A stretch of 64,000 nt of DNA from Cernens ardua. Its GTDB lineage: Bacteria; Pseudomonadota; Gammaproteobacteria; Pseudomonadales; Halomonadaceae. Positions 1-7,815 of the stretch are shown here, one piece after another. The notes under the pieces were generated by a model. That model did no database searches. It was given only the letters and a program-made list of their open reading frames with translations, and was not told the origin of the DNA. The number at the start of each line of letters is the position of its first letter. Within the stretch, counting starts at the first letter, position 1. The position numbers and the translations under genes are program-made. The stretch spans positions 49,713-113,712 of the forward strand of contig NZ_JBPCZH010000008.1 of NCBI RefSeq assembly GCF_051251085.1, in the 5' to 3' direction.

Positions 1-7
1 GCAACCC

Positions 8-478
8 TCAACGCTTCCCGTTATTACCCGGCGTATGTGGCGCACCATCCTGTCGCGTTGCTGTTGACCCCTTGGGGCGCACATAAAGGACGAGCGCATG
101 ATCAACCAGCTCATAGCCCCGTTGCTCGGCTACTTCACGCTGCCTGCGCTCGATCTCATGATCAAAGAACTCCACCACTTCACCTGTCTCCAGGCACAGC
201 ATATGATCATGATGATCTTCTTGGGAAAGTTCGAATACAGCATGCCCCCCGTCAAAATTATGACGCATTACCAAGCCTGCCGCTTCAAATTGGGTCAGTA
301 CTCGGTATACAGTGGCAAGACCGACATCCTCACCTGCTTCCAACAGGGAACGATAGACGTCCTCAGCACTCATATGGAGGTCTTCTTCTCGAGTAGCTTC
401 GAGAATTTGCAGAATTTTGACTCTAGGCAGTGTTACTTTTAATCCTGCCTTACGTAATTCCTGATTTCTGTCGGCCAT
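8..478 (-). CDS. fur: Ferric uptake regulator Fur
   Basis: Iron-sensing repressor that binds Fur boxes when loaded with Fe2+. The N-terminal winged helix carries the usual ELRKAGLKVTLPRVKILQIL run and the recognition segment GLATVYRVLTQFEAAGLV. The C-terminal half has the His-rich metal site (HHDHMLC) and FFDHEIE. The reading frame can extend to a GTG at 499, but MADRNQELRK at 478 is the canonical Fur start and leaves about 156 residues, normal for the family. It is divergent from bamE with only about 75 bp between, a common gammaproteobacterial arrangement. It plausibly controls the Fur-box genes at 9.7, 15.6 and 39.4 kb. Confidence 0.97.
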   Translation of the reverse strand: MADRNQELRKAGLKVTLPRVKILQILEATREEDLHMSAEDVYRSLLEAGEDVGLATVYRVLTQFEAAGLVMRHNFDGGHAVFELSQEDHHDHMLCLETGEVVEFFDHEIERRQREVAEQRGYELVDHALVLYVRPKGSTATRQDGAPHTPGNNGKR

Positions 479-553
479 TAGGAAGCTCTTCGCAGTCACT
501 GGGTATTTCGGTTATGATCGACCAACGCAAACGATATGGAAAGTCTTGGGCAA

Positions 554-964
554 ATGCAAAATTCAATTAAAATCATCACTATCTGCTGCATCATCGGCAT
601 GTTAAGCGGCTGCAGCCTCTTCCGGGTATACAGATTCGACCAGCAACAGGGGAACCTGATCACCAATAACATGGTACAGGAACTTCAGGTCGGCATGACG
701 CGTGACCAGGTCATTTACATCCTGGGCACCCCTGTATTGGATAATCCCTTCGATTCAAACGAATGGGATTATGTCTACCGTCTGAATGCCGCTGATGGGA
801 AAGTATATATCAAACGCTTATCAATCACCTTCCAAAATAACCGGGTTAGCAATATTTTAAAATCCGGCGATTTCGAGAAGACCCCGGTCGCTAGAAAAAT
901 GGGAGGGCCCGCTACCGCCATTTCCTCTCATCAGGGTACTACAGGCCAACTTTCAGGCAACTAA
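554..964 (+). CDS. bamE: Outer membrane assembly lipoprotein BamE/OmlA (SmpA family)
   Basis: Small lipoprotein of the Bam complex, which inserts beta-barrel proteins into the outer membrane. The N-terminus is a lipoprotein signal ending in the lipobox LSGC; the mature part has the family signature GMTRDQVIYILGTP followed by an NEWDYVYRL strand. An upstream ATG at 536 is in frame but lacks a ribosome site, whereas GGAAAG at 539-544 suits the ATG at 554, which also gives a normal signal peptide. Divergent from fur. The C-terminal tail after about residue 110 is low complexity and probably disordered. Confidence 0.95.
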   Translation: MQNSIKIITICCIIGMLSGCSLFRVYRFDQQQGNLITNNMVQELQVGMTRDQVIYILGTPVLDNPFDSNEWDYVYRLNAADGKVYIKRLSITFQNNRVSNILKSGDFEKTPVARKMGGPATAISSHQGTTGQLSGN

Positions 965-1094
965 AAAAGCGAATGCCTTACTGGCCAGGCGTATACTCGC
1001 TACCCGACATGCCTAATCAGACGACAATCTGTTTGGGCATGTTGGCGTTTATTCCTTTCTCGGACTCGCTCATACCCGCTATTCGAAAGGCAGG

Positions 1095-1412
1095 CTAATG
1101 CCCTGCTCTAGTCCGCCGCGCAGCCTTGGGGTCCACTTTCAGAGGAGCGTAGGCTTCAATTCGATCCCCATCATCCAATACGTAAGATTCCGGTGATTTG
1201 ATTCGTTGTCCAAAAATCCCGAGAGGGGCTTCGTACAGCCATTCGAGGGAGTTCTGGTTCTCATCAAGATTCAACAGAAACTGCTGATATGCCTCTTGAA
1301 CTGTCGTGCCCGCCACTACTTTCATTGCTATCAGGCACGAACACCCTCCCGACACATAGGCGATTTCGATACTAATGATATTGGCAACATCGTTGTTGAT
1401 ATCAGCGCCCAT
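1095..1412 (-). CDS. RnfH/RatB-family ubiquitin-like small protein
   Basis: UPF0125/RnfH family protein of about 105 residues with a beta-grasp fold. The conserved features visible are the IEIAYV strand near the start, AGTTVQEA, GIFGQR and DGDRIEAYAPLKVDPK near the C-terminus. The longer open frame begins at 1493, but the start at 1412 matches the family and overlaps the end of ratA by 11 bp, which indicates translational coupling. The family's biochemical role is unclear; it is found as the partner of ratA beside smpB in many gammaproteobacteria, as here. Confidence 0.9.
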   Translation of the reverse strand: MGADINNDVANIISIEIAYVSGGCSCLIAMKVVAGTTVQEAYQQFLLNLDENQNSLEWLYEAPLGIFGQRIKSPESYVLDDGDRIEAYAPLKVDPKAARRTRAGH

Positions 1413-1836
1413 ACACCTGATCCGCGCGTTTGGTAAACGCATCGACCAACTGACCGGCCACCTGTCCGAACAATTGCCCGAAAGCCATCCCAATCAATCG
1501 GTTGGAAAAATCAAATTCCATGGTCAGGTTTGTGCGACAACTATTTTCGCCCAGTTCTTCAAACAACCAATGTCCAACCAGACTTTTGAAAGGACCTTTA
1601 ACAAGGGAAATATCAATACGATTGGGCGCATGCAGCTCATTACGTGTCGACATACTCTGCTTGATGCCGCCTTTCGACAGAGTCATTTCTCCAATAAGAT
1701 ACTCATCCGTACGCTCCAACAGACGCGCTTCACGGCATCCCGGCAAAAATTGCGGATAACTTTCAAAATCATTGATCAAATCAAACATCTGCTGGCAAGA
1801 GTGTTTTACCAATGCAGATTTTTTTACTGTAGGCAT
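1402..1836 (-). CDS. ratA: RatA-type START-domain protein (Coq10-like)
   Basis: A 144-residue polyketide-cyclase/START-fold protein. It begins PTVKKSALVKHSCQQMFDLI and has the family pattern DFESYPQFLPGC and FSNRLIGMAFGQLF. Homologues were described as the RatA toxin that blocks 70S ribosome association in E. coli; the family is also related to coenzyme Q-binding Coq10, so either role is possible. It lies next to smpB in the divergent orientation and overlaps the following RnfH-like gene. Confidence 0.92.
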   Translation of the reverse strand: MPTVKKSALVKHSCQQMFDLINDFESYPQFLPGCREARLLERTDEYLIGEMTLSKGGIKQSMSTRNELHAPNRIDISLVKGPFKSLVGHWLFEELGENSCRTNLTMEFDFSNRLIGMAFGQLFGQVAGQLVDAFTKRADQVYGR

Positions 1837-2017
1837 GCGCCCTCCCGTACCAACACGAGGTAGATATACACTTAAATTTCACCCCGTTACAGATTCAAAG
1901 GTACAATGATACCATGCTGCGCTCAGTATACTTACTTTGGGTTATTAATTACTCTGGTAAATTTCATCAATTCCACGTAGTCGAGTAATACCCTCGCCTT
2001 TATATCAGGAACACTCC

Positions 2018-2497
2018 ATGGGCAAAAAGAAAGGCCAGGCGCCGGGCAACAATCTGATTGCCCAGAATCGCAAGGCAAGACACGAATATCACATTGAAGA
2101 AACGTTCGAAGCGGGGCTTTCCCTGTCCGGGTGGGAAGTAAAAAGTCTACGCGCCGGCAAGGGGCAGTTAACAGACACCTACGTGCTCGTTAAAAATGGC
2201 GAAGCATGGCTGTTGGGCTCGCATATCACGCCGTTGAATACCACCAGTACTCATAGCGTAGCTGAACCGGATAGAACACGTAAGTTACTTCTGCACAAGA
2301 AAGAGATCGCACGGATCTTTTCCCGTACACAGGATAAGGGCCATAGCTGTGTACCACTGCGGTTGTTCTGGAAAGGTCACTTGGTCAAGTGCGAAATTGC
2401 ATTGGTAGTGGGTAAAAAAATGCATGATAAGCGCGCCACTGAAAAAACACGGGACTGGGAGCGTCAACGCGCACGTATTATGCGCGATAATCGATGA
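2018..2497 (+). CDS. smpB: SsrA-binding protein SmpB
   Basis: tmRNA-binding partner needed for trans-translation rescue of stalled ribosomes. About 159 residues, as usual. Conserved parts seen: N-terminal LIAQNRKARHEYHIEETFEAG, GWEVKSLRAGK, and the basic C-terminal tail KRATEKTRDWERQRARIMRD, which is disordered in solution and enters the ribosomal mRNA channel. The ATG at 2018 follows AGGA at a good distance. It sits directly upstream of ssrA, the classic pairing. Confidence 0.98.
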   Translation: MGKKKGQAPGNNLIAQNRKARHEYHIEETFEAGLSLSGWEVKSLRAGKGQLTDTYVLVKNGEAWLLGSHITPLNTTSTHSVAEPDRTRKLLLHKKEIARIFSRTQDKGHSCVPLRLFWKGHLVKCEIALVVGKKMHDKRATEKTRDWERQRARIMRDNR

Positions 2498-2602
2498 TCC
2501 GCACAGTGAAACCACTGTGCGAAATTAAGCTCGCGCTAAGCGAAAGTCCCTAAAGGTTATTGTTAATCGCATGGGCGATCTGTTATCCTCGCCAGACTCT
2601 TT

Positions 2603-2985
2603 GGGGGCGTTCTGGATTCGACGCTGGTGGCAAATCCCAAGGTGCATGCCGAGAGCGTAACGTATCTCGTAAATAAAACGTTGCAATTTAAATAGTCGCA
2701 AACGACGAAAACTATGCTCAGGAAGGTGCTCTGGCTGCGTAAGCTAGCTTGACACTTGTTCCACCCCGAAGCGATGTGCCCATTCATCGCGGACGGGCAT
2801 GAGTCACGATTGATGGGACCGCGCGCAAGGGTGTCCTCTCCTTGTTGCGTTAAACTTTAGAGGAATCGCGTTAACGAATCCTGCCCGTTGGAGTCGTTAA
2901 TGCTAAATTAAAAAACGGATCTAAGCATGTAGAGCCGACGGAGGAGTACCGGCGGACGCGGGTTCAATTCCCGCCGCCTCCACCA
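2603..2985 (+). ncRNA. ssrA: tmRNA (SsrA)
   Basis: Transfer-messenger RNA. The 5' end GGGGGCG pairs with CGCCTCC just before the encoded ACCA at 2982-2985, forming the acceptor stem, and the T-arm GGTTCAATTC is at 2961-2970. The tag reading frame at 2698-2742 encodes ANDENYAQEGALAA and stops at TAA; the C-terminal ALAA is the usual protease signal. The 3' end is a well-known integration site for mobile elements, which fits the phage remnants that follow. Confidence 0.97.
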
Positions 2986-2992
2986 AATTGCA

Positions 2993-3024
2993 AAAGCCCA
3001 GCACCTCGGTGTTGGGCTTTTTTG
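2993..3024 (+). terminator. Rho-independent terminator of ssrA
   Basis: AGCCCAGCACC and GGTGTTGGGCT form a stem (one G-U pair) with a three-base loop, followed by a run of T. It lies immediately after the tmRNA 3' end. Confidence 0.9.
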
Positions 3025-3338
3025 TGCTTTAAAATCAATGGGTTAAGTCTATTCCCTTATCAAATAGCATATAAACCACATTGATCAAAAAACAACCAAA
3101 AAAGCAGGGTTTAGGCTACGTTTAGCATTGTATGGTCAGCATTTTGGTCAACATTGATGAGCATGAAAGCTAATAACTTTAACTTGCCGTTGCCCTTTTG
3201 TACGCCTCTAGTAATTGACGTCCCCATATCTGGTTAAAAAATGAGTCAAATACCATGCAAGGAATGCTGGAGACAATCATAATTGGAGATAGGGAATGCT
3301 CTACCTATATGCCACTCTATCTGGACAAGGTGTTGATC
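3025..3338. other. Gap after ssrA, no gene seen
   Basis: A+T-rich stretch between the ssrA terminator and the HicB-like frame. No integrase, no HicA toxin frame and no repeated tmRNA 3' end are recognisable. It is probably eroded mobile-element DNA. Confidence 0.5.
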
Positions 3339-3584
3339 ATGCGCTTTCCTATCATCATTCATCAGGAAAATAATTGTGCTTTCGGCATTATTATGCCCTA
3401 TATGCCTGGCTGCTTTTCTTCAGGGGATACATTGGGTGATGCGTTAAAAAATGTTCATGAAGCTATCGATATTCACATGGCAGAAGTAGTCAGCAGTCAT
3501 GGAGGAGTACCCGCCCCTAGTGCAATGAGTAAAGTAGTCTCTAATCCTGAATACAAAGAGGGTGCCGTTTTTTATAGAAATTGA
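3339..3584 (+). pseudogene. Truncated HicB-like antitoxin
   Basis: The frame from 3339 begins MRFPIIIHQENNCAFGIIMP and continues PGCFSSGDTLGDALKNVHEAI, the ferredoxin-like partial RNase H fold of HicB antitoxins (PF15919-like). Full-length members continue after the PEY motif with a VDVD strand and a C-terminal DNA-binding domain; here translation ends about 80 residues in, at NPEYKEGAVFYRN. No HicA toxin frame is visible upstream. The open frame extends back to 3255 but that part resembles nothing. I read it as an orphan, truncated toxin-antitoxin remnant. Confidence 0.65.
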
Positions 3585-3644
3585 TTTATCCAAGTATTTA
3601 ACGGATAGGTAATAAATCAGCTTGGTATCTTCTCCCCCAACCAT

Positions 3645-4073
3645 AAGATTGTCACATTACTGGAGAAACTTTCCCCGCGTGAACGGCGTATGATCATGCG
3701 AAAAATAGCCGTGATTGTTCGACGGGAACAGGCGGAGCGCATCAGGCAACAGCAGAATCCCGAAGGTACCCATTATGCACCTCGAAAAATCACGTCATCT
3801 CGGCAGGGGGCGATCAGGCATAGGGCCATGTTTGGCAAACTGCGTACGGCGTGCTATTTGCACGTTCAAAGCAGTGAAAAAAGGGCGACCGTTATGTTCA
3901 GAGGGCATACGGCAGGTATTGCCCGCGTGCATCAGTATGGGCTGGTGGATCAGGTCAAAAGAGGCAGACCGGGCAAAGTAAAATATACCCGGCGAAGGTT
4001 ATTGGGGGTGTCGGGGAGGACCGAAAGAAAAATTGAAGAAATGCTGATTGCCACCATCAAGAACAGGAATTAA
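3645..4073 (+). pseudogene. P2-like tail completion protein gpS, 5'-truncated
   Basis: The frame with ATG at 3690 gives 127 residues that match the phage virion morphogenesis/tail completion family: IRQQQNPEGTHYAPRK, MFGKLRTACYLHV, AGIARVHQYGLVDQV, YTRRRLLGVSGRTE. The similarity starts earlier, at about 3645 (KIVTLLEKLSPRERR precedes the ATG in frame), while an in-frame stop at 3606 shows the true 5' end is missing. In P2 this protein helps join heads and tails. Here it is an isolated fragment with none of its neighbour genes, so it is very likely non-functional. Confidence 0.8.
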
Positions 4074-4342
4074 TGATTGAAAATGTCGGTATGTGTACCT
4101 GTTCTAGCCAAACGTAATGTTCGTCCTGCGATTTGATAAATAAGTAGCCAATCGGGCTCGATATGAGCATCACGCCAACCTGCCCAATTCTGCTTTAAAG
4201 GATGATCCTTATACTTTACCGGCAATGGAACTTCTTCAATCAAAAGCAGTAATAGATCACGTAATTTGCTCATATTCTTGCCGCGCTTTTGCATGCGCTT
4301 AACATCACGTTTGAACTGTACTTCTCTAGCAATATTCAGCAT
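4070..4342 (-). CDS. yafQ: YafQ-family toxin (type II mRNA interferase)
   Basis: About 90 residues. The protein begins LNIAREVQFKRDVKRMQKRGKNM, has HPLKQNWAGWRDAHIEPDWLLIYQI and ends LRLARTGTHTDIFNH. This is the RelE/YafQ fold with the conserved His and Asp positions and the RTGTHxDLF-type C-terminus. Such toxins cut mRNA on the ribosome. Its start overlaps the stop of the antitoxin gene by one base (TAATG), the usual coupling. The cassette sits, in the opposite orientation, between two gpS fragments. It appears intact. Confidence 0.93.
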   Translation of the reverse strand: MLNIAREVQFKRDVKRMQKRGKNMSKLRDLLLLLIEEVPLPVKYKDHPLKQNWAGWRDAHIEPDWLLIYQIAGRTLRLARTGTHTDIFNH

Positions 4343-4611
4343 TAGATGCCTAGATCCTTGAATAATTCATCACTTGAATCAAACCGCTCCCCTTTTCCTT
4401 CCTCGAGCCGTTTCATGGCCGCTTGAGTAGTCTTGTTGGGGACTTCGACCTCAAAGGGAATGCGTCCCTCTTCCGCAACACGAAGAAACGTCATGCGAAT
4501 TAAATCGGAAACCGTTAGTCCCATTTTATCCAATGCCTCCATTGCCCGCTCTTTGGTATCACTGGAAATACGAGCACGGACAATCGAATCGGCTCGGTGT
4601 GTTATAGCCAT
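4342..4611 (-). CDS. dinJ: DinJ/RelB-family antitoxin
   Basis: An 89-residue ribbon-helix-helix antitoxin. The N-terminal strand is SIVRARISSDTKERA, followed by LDKMGLTVSDLIRMTFLRVAEEG and an acidic toxin-wrapping C-terminus ending ELFKDLGI. The open frame reaches 4656, but ATG at 4611 follows a strong GGAGG (4617-4621 region on the minus strand) and fits the family. It neutralises the overlapping YafQ and should repress its own promoter. Confidence 0.92.
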   Translation of the reverse strand: MAITHRADSIVRARISSDTKERAMEALDKMGLTVSDLIRMTFLRVAEEGRIPFEVEVPNKTTQAAMKRLEEGKGERFDSSDELFKDLGI

Positions 4612-4624
4612 GTTTATCCTCCAA

Positions 4625-4655
4625 TGTTGTGTAGCCACATTGTAGCCACGCAACA
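4625..4655. promoter_or_regulatory. Probable operator of dinJ-yafQ
   Basis: Just upstream of dinJ lie two direct copies of TGTAGCCAC (4630-4638 and 4641-4649), 11 bp apart, flanked by the inverted repeat TGTTG (4625-4629) / CAACA (4651-4655). Spacing of one helical turn suits cooperative ribbon-helix-helix dimers. Function is inferred. Confidence 0.5.
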
Positions 4656-4697
4656 CTGGTATGACAAATAGGTCTTAAGGTCAGGAAAAGATGCAAT

Positions 4698-4869
4698 GGG
4701 TATCACCTATGCATGTGTATGGACGAGTAGATCGGATAAGATAAAAGAGGCAGGCTGGGCAAAGTGAAGTATACCCGGCGAGGGTTATTGGGGGTGACGG
4801 GGAGGACGCGCCGCTTGATAGAGAAAGAAGTGCTTAATGCTCTGGGGGAGAGGGAGCGTGTACTTTGAC
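4698..4869 (+). pseudogene. Second, diverged copy of the gpS 3' end
   Basis: From about 4698 the DNA parallels 3909-4040 of the first gpS fragment (shared blocks such as AAAAGAGGCAG, GGGCAAAGT, TATACCCGGCGA and GTTATTGGGGGTG). The readable frame from 4743 encodes KYTRRGLLGVTGRTRRLIEK and ends at 4869; a stop at 4737 and small indels break it from the upstream part. The amino-acid differences from copy one are too many for a recent duplication, so it may come from a second P2-like phage. Confidence 0.75.
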
Positions 4870-4967
4870 CATAAGAACCTCCTGATGATGGGAGGTTGTA
4901 GCTCGGTATCATCAGGAAGGCAACTGAGTATTAAGGTTGAAGTAGACACTAGAATTATTTATAGCGT

Positions 4968-6176
4968 CTATTTCTCAGTATCCGCATCAGTATCTTTCTT
5001 TTTCAATCCGAATATAGCCGCTATACCTGGAAGATGATTTATTTTCTCTGAGCGATCCAATACCTCAGCAGAATCTCGGCTGATAGCTATCAAAAGCATT
5101 TTGATAAGGTTTTTGAGGTCATCATCATCTGTACTGACTTCTTCTACCTGTTTTTTATACCCTTGATAAGATTCGGCCAGTGCTTGTTTCTGAGCGTAAA
5201 ACTCCATTAACGCAGATTGCTGGGAAGCTTTTTTGGAAGTAAATAAAACGAGCCATACCAAAAAGACGACAATAGGCACTCTGATTGCCCAATTTTCAAA
5301 TGCGCCACCTACAGTATAGTGAAAGAAAGCTGGCCCAAAAAAAGCTAGTAAAACAACACCTAAGCTAATTCCAACAGAAATATAAAAATTCTTGGAATAT
5401 TTTTTGGCTTCTTCGCCAGCCGCATCTTTCCTATCTTTAAAGGATTTTGCCAACCCCATCGTCGTAGTGCTGTCCAAAGCAGCCAAGGCCTGATTATTAG
5501 TACTCTCGGCAGATTTTTTTATATCTTCCAGCTCTTGTTTTATTTTCGTATTATCTTCCTGCATCTGGCCTACTTTTTCCTTATCAGCCTTTAACTTACT
5601 GACGAGGTCTTCAGCTTCATCTTTCGATTTATTAAAATCAGAAATATTACCAATCAAGGTAGTTTGAGATGCATTTAAATTATTGTTTTCAGTTTCAACA
5701 CTTTTCAATGTTTTTTTAACATCCTCTATCTGTTGAGTAATAGATTGATGTGATGTTTTAAGTGTTAACGCTTTATGCTGCAAATCATTTAAATCTCCTA
5801 ATAACTGAGGAATTAGAGAGGAGCCAGGTCTTTCACTGGAAGAACTCCATACTTCGAACTTATAGGTTGCTCTTCTATTTCCCTGTGGTTCATTATCAAT
5901 CACCCATTCGCCAAATGATGACAATATATTTTCATTGAAGTAATTTATTTTAAACGTAAATTTAAATGAAACCAGCCCACCCTCATCTAGCTCATACTTA
6001 CCTTCAGCAATGAAATTTTCATCCTCTTCCCTATATGTACCGCCTATATTCCGCCAATATTCCCCTGTAGATAAATAAGCATTAATCTTTATATTTTTAT
6101 CATCAACAATCTCCACAAAAGCATTTGCAGTAACTTGAGTATTATTTTGACGTAAAAAACAGTTAAAATTTTCCAT
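4968..6176 (-). CDS. Unknown coiled-coil protein with two membrane segments
   Basis: A 402-residue protein not recognised as any family. Residues about 1-120 look like a beta-rich domain (INAYLSTGEYWRNIGGTY, FKFTFKINYF). About 125-240 is a long Gln/Glu/Lys-rich coiled coil (LKADKEKVGQMQEDNTKIKQ). About 265-320 holds two adjacent hydrophobic segments (ISLGVVLLAFFGPAFF and VPIVVFLVWLVLFT), followed by a charged C-terminal tail ending in KKKDTDADTEK. The start has AAGGGAA upstream. It is A+T-rich and sits inside the broken tail module of the prophage, so it is cargo rather than a phage structural gene. A role in phage exclusion is possible but is only inference. Confidence 0.8.
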   Translation of the reverse strand: MENFNCFLRQNNTQVTANAFVEIVDDKNIKINAYLSTGEYWRNIGGTYREEDENFIAEGKYELDEGGLVSFKFTFKINYFNENILSSFGEWVIDNEPQGNRRATYKFEVWSSSSERPGSSLIPQLLGDLNDLQHKALTLKTSHQSITQQIEDVKKTLKSVETENNNLNASQTTLIGNISDFNKSKDEAEDLVSKLKADKEKVGQMQEDNTKIKQELEDIKKSAESTNNQALAALDSTTTMGLAKSFKDRKDAAGEEAKKYSKNFYISVGISLGVVLLAFFGPAFFHYTVGGAFENWAIRVPIVVFLVWLVLFTSKKASQQSALMEFYAQKQALAESYQGYKKQVEEVSTDDDDLKNLIKMLLIAISRDSAEVLDRSEKINHLPGIAAIFGLKKKDTDADTEK

Positions 6177-6195
6177 TTTATGAATCGTTCCCTTT

Positions 6196-6278
6196 GATCT
6201 TTTTATCTCCCCGTACCATCATTCTCCCACACTCTCCCCGCCTCGCCCAACGCTCCTCCTCCCCTCACAATACCCCGC
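6196..6278. other. Polypyrimidine tract before gpV
   Basis: About 80 bases on the plus strand are almost all C and T, with many CTCC, TCCC and CCTC blocks; the opposite strand is correspondingly purine-rich. No gene or clear ribosome site is seen in it. Confidence 0.5.
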
Positions 6279-6710
6279 ATGAATACTACACCCCCCATCG
6301 AACTCCTCCGTCTTATCATGAACCTTGTCCGTATTGGTCAGGTCGCTCAATGCGATTTCTCGCAGGCACCTCCACGCGTACGCGTCCAGTGTGGTGAACT
6401 GCTGACCAACTGGTTACCCTGGAATGCAGGTCGGGCCGGGGCGCTCCGTGTTTGGGCACCGCCTGCTGTGGGAGAAACCGTTATTCTGCTCTCACCCAGT
6501 GGGGATACCGCTGGGGCAGTGGTCATCGGGAGCCTTTACAATACCGCCATGCCCGCGCCGGAGGCGTCCAAAAGCGTCGTCGCGCTGCATTTTAGCGACG
6601 GGGCACGTCTTCACTACGATCAGGCCGCGCGTGTACTAACCGCCAACATCCCGGGGAGAGTCAGTGGCAATATGGCTACATTCGTTATCGAAAATATAAT
6701 GACCGAGTAG
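6279..6710 (+). pseudogene. P2-like baseplate assembly protein gpV, 3'-truncated
   Basis: The first about 110 residues match phage baseplate assembly protein V, the tail spike: ELLRLIMNLVRIGQV at the N-terminus, then NAGRAGALRVWAPPAVGETV and GAVVIGSLYN in the OB-fold domain. Gene V proteins are usually about 200 residues, with a C-terminal spike tip containing His-x-His. Here the frame ends at 143 residues after an unrelated tail (MATFVIENIMTE), so the tip is lost. No ribosome site is obvious. It lies in the same direction and relative order as S and V in P2. Confidence 0.78.
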
Positions 6711-6718
6711 AGTTCAGC

Positions 6719-6753
6719 ATAAAAAATCTAAAGCAGGGGACTCAGCCCCCTGC
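6719..6753 (-). terminator. Terminator of the small leader-peptide gene
   Basis: GCAGGGG (6733-6739) and CCCCTGC (6747-6753) form a stem; on the minus strand it is followed by TTTAGATTTTTT. It sits 10 bp after the peptide stop. Confidence 0.75.
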
Positions 6754-6762
6754 CCGTATCAT

Positions 6763-6960
6763 TTAGACTTTCTTACGCGGGTACATTTTGCCCTTGGCTA
6801 GCCATGACAATTGGCTCTTCAACGAAGCGAATGCCAACTTGCCACCAAATAAAGCAAAACCACTCCCCGACACCATATTCATCTCTTCAGGAGTTAGCTC
6901 ACGGAGAGAGACGGGAGCATTGTTTCCAGATGTTTTTGCCGTTTTCTCGACAGTTTTCAT
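6763..6960 (-). CDS. Candidate microcin/bacteriocin precursor with double-glycine-type leader
   Basis: A 65-residue peptide. Residues about 18-34 are LRELTPEEMNMVSGSG, very close to the leader of class II microcins (pattern L-T/S-x-x-E-x-x-x-V-S-G-G/A) that is cut by C39-peptidase ABC exporters. After the likely cut (SGSG) comes a core of about 31 residues with seven Lys/Arg and no acidic residue (FALFGGKLAFASLKS..., ending YPRKKV). A ribosome site (AGGTG) precedes the ATG and a clean terminator follows, so it looks like a complete single-gene unit. No exporter or immunity gene is adjacent. Cleavage and activity are inferred from the leader. Confidence 0.72.
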   Translation of the reverse strand: MKTVEKTAKTSGNNAPVSLRELTPEEMNMVSGSGFALFGGKLAFASLKSQLSWLAKGKMYPRKKV

Positions 6961-7126
6961 GACACCTACTCAATTGATTTTTAAGGAAAAACTACGCGCA
7001 TAGATATAATGACTCCCTGCGCAAATAGTAAATTGATTTTGCCAATCAAGACTGTCACACGTAATAGCAGGTTATGTGTGACGGGAGGACAAGCAGAAAG
7101 TCTGTTTTAAAGCTTAAAATAAAGAG

Positions 7127-7333
7127 GTGAAGATTGATGCCGATTGCATGGAGCGGTATTCTTCGTTCCGCAGTAATACCCTGTTACTGCTGGGTGTGGA
7201 AGCCCGAAACCTGTGAATCATCCCCAATTTTTCTGCCGTATTTTTACGGCAGTTTTTTATGGCGGCTTTATGCAGTCGAGTTCTCTCGACCGGTGATCAC
7301 AGCTACCGGCTTTCCACACTGCGTCAAGCCGCC
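7127..7333 (+). ncRNA. Structured phage-like RNA region with short leader frame
   Basis: A GTG-started frame of 29 codons (7127-7216, including MERYSSFRSNTLLLLGVEAR) overlaps a dense set of inverted repeats: GTGTGGAAGCC at 7194-7204 with GGCTTTCCACAC at 7308-7319; CTGCCGTA/TACGGCAG (7233-7252) followed by six T; GTCGAG/CTCGAC (7275-7290); CCGGT/ACCGG (7290-7309); and GGCGGCTT at 7261-7268 with AAGCCGCC at 7326-7333. The last pairing competes with the first. This resembles small-RNA control regions of temperate phages (C4/IsrK type), but I cannot confirm the family. Confidence 0.4.
7233..7258 (+). terminator. Hairpin terminator inside the structured region
   Basis: Perfect eight-base stem CTGCCGTA/TACGGCAG with a four-T loop, followed by TTTTTT. 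Confidence 0.8.
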
Positions 7334-7815
7334 ACCATAATAAAAATGGGCTTTTAGCGCTAAGCACATCTAACCTGCTTATCCTTTTGTGAATAACGTT
7401 ACTACTGCTTATCCCAAAATTTTCGCCTACCCAAGAAATGCCAATAGGTATTTACTTTATTGCCATGTACTTAAAAAACATATTTTAAGTTAAAGGGTTA
7501 TACATTAATTCCCCTTATCATTTCTCACCTAATAATTCGAGCCATTAAGTGTTGTTTAAGCTTTTAGCGCTAGAATACTCGCCAAAGAAACTTGCTCACT
7601 TTAACGTCAGCTCATTTTTGTTTCTTATCTAGATTTATTCATGACTAACAGCACGCATAGCGTCCAACGTCCTCCAAAGAGTTCGGTTATCGTATCTCCA
7701 CATCCACGGTAAGAAATTAAGGGAGCAGCGTCTTAAAATGATCACGATTACTCGTTGGGTCGGGTTACTGCTGCCAAAAGCACTTTCTTTCATATTGCTG
7801 GATAGGTTGAAGCAT
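7334..7815. other. Gap between structured RNA and spanin genes
   Basis: No gene recognised. The block CTTTTAGCGCTA occurs twice, near 7350 and near 7560, about 210 bp apart. An in-frame extension of the Rz gene reaches 7738 but has no better ribosome site. Confidence 0.4.

Noticed and set aside
3255..3338. N-terminal extension of the HicB-like frame
   Set aside because: It has no similarity to HicA or HicB, and the family start is MRFPIIIH at 3339.
4703..4912. Minus-strand open frame opposite the second gpS fragment
   Set aside because: It is antisense to recognisable phage sequence and has no ribosome site.
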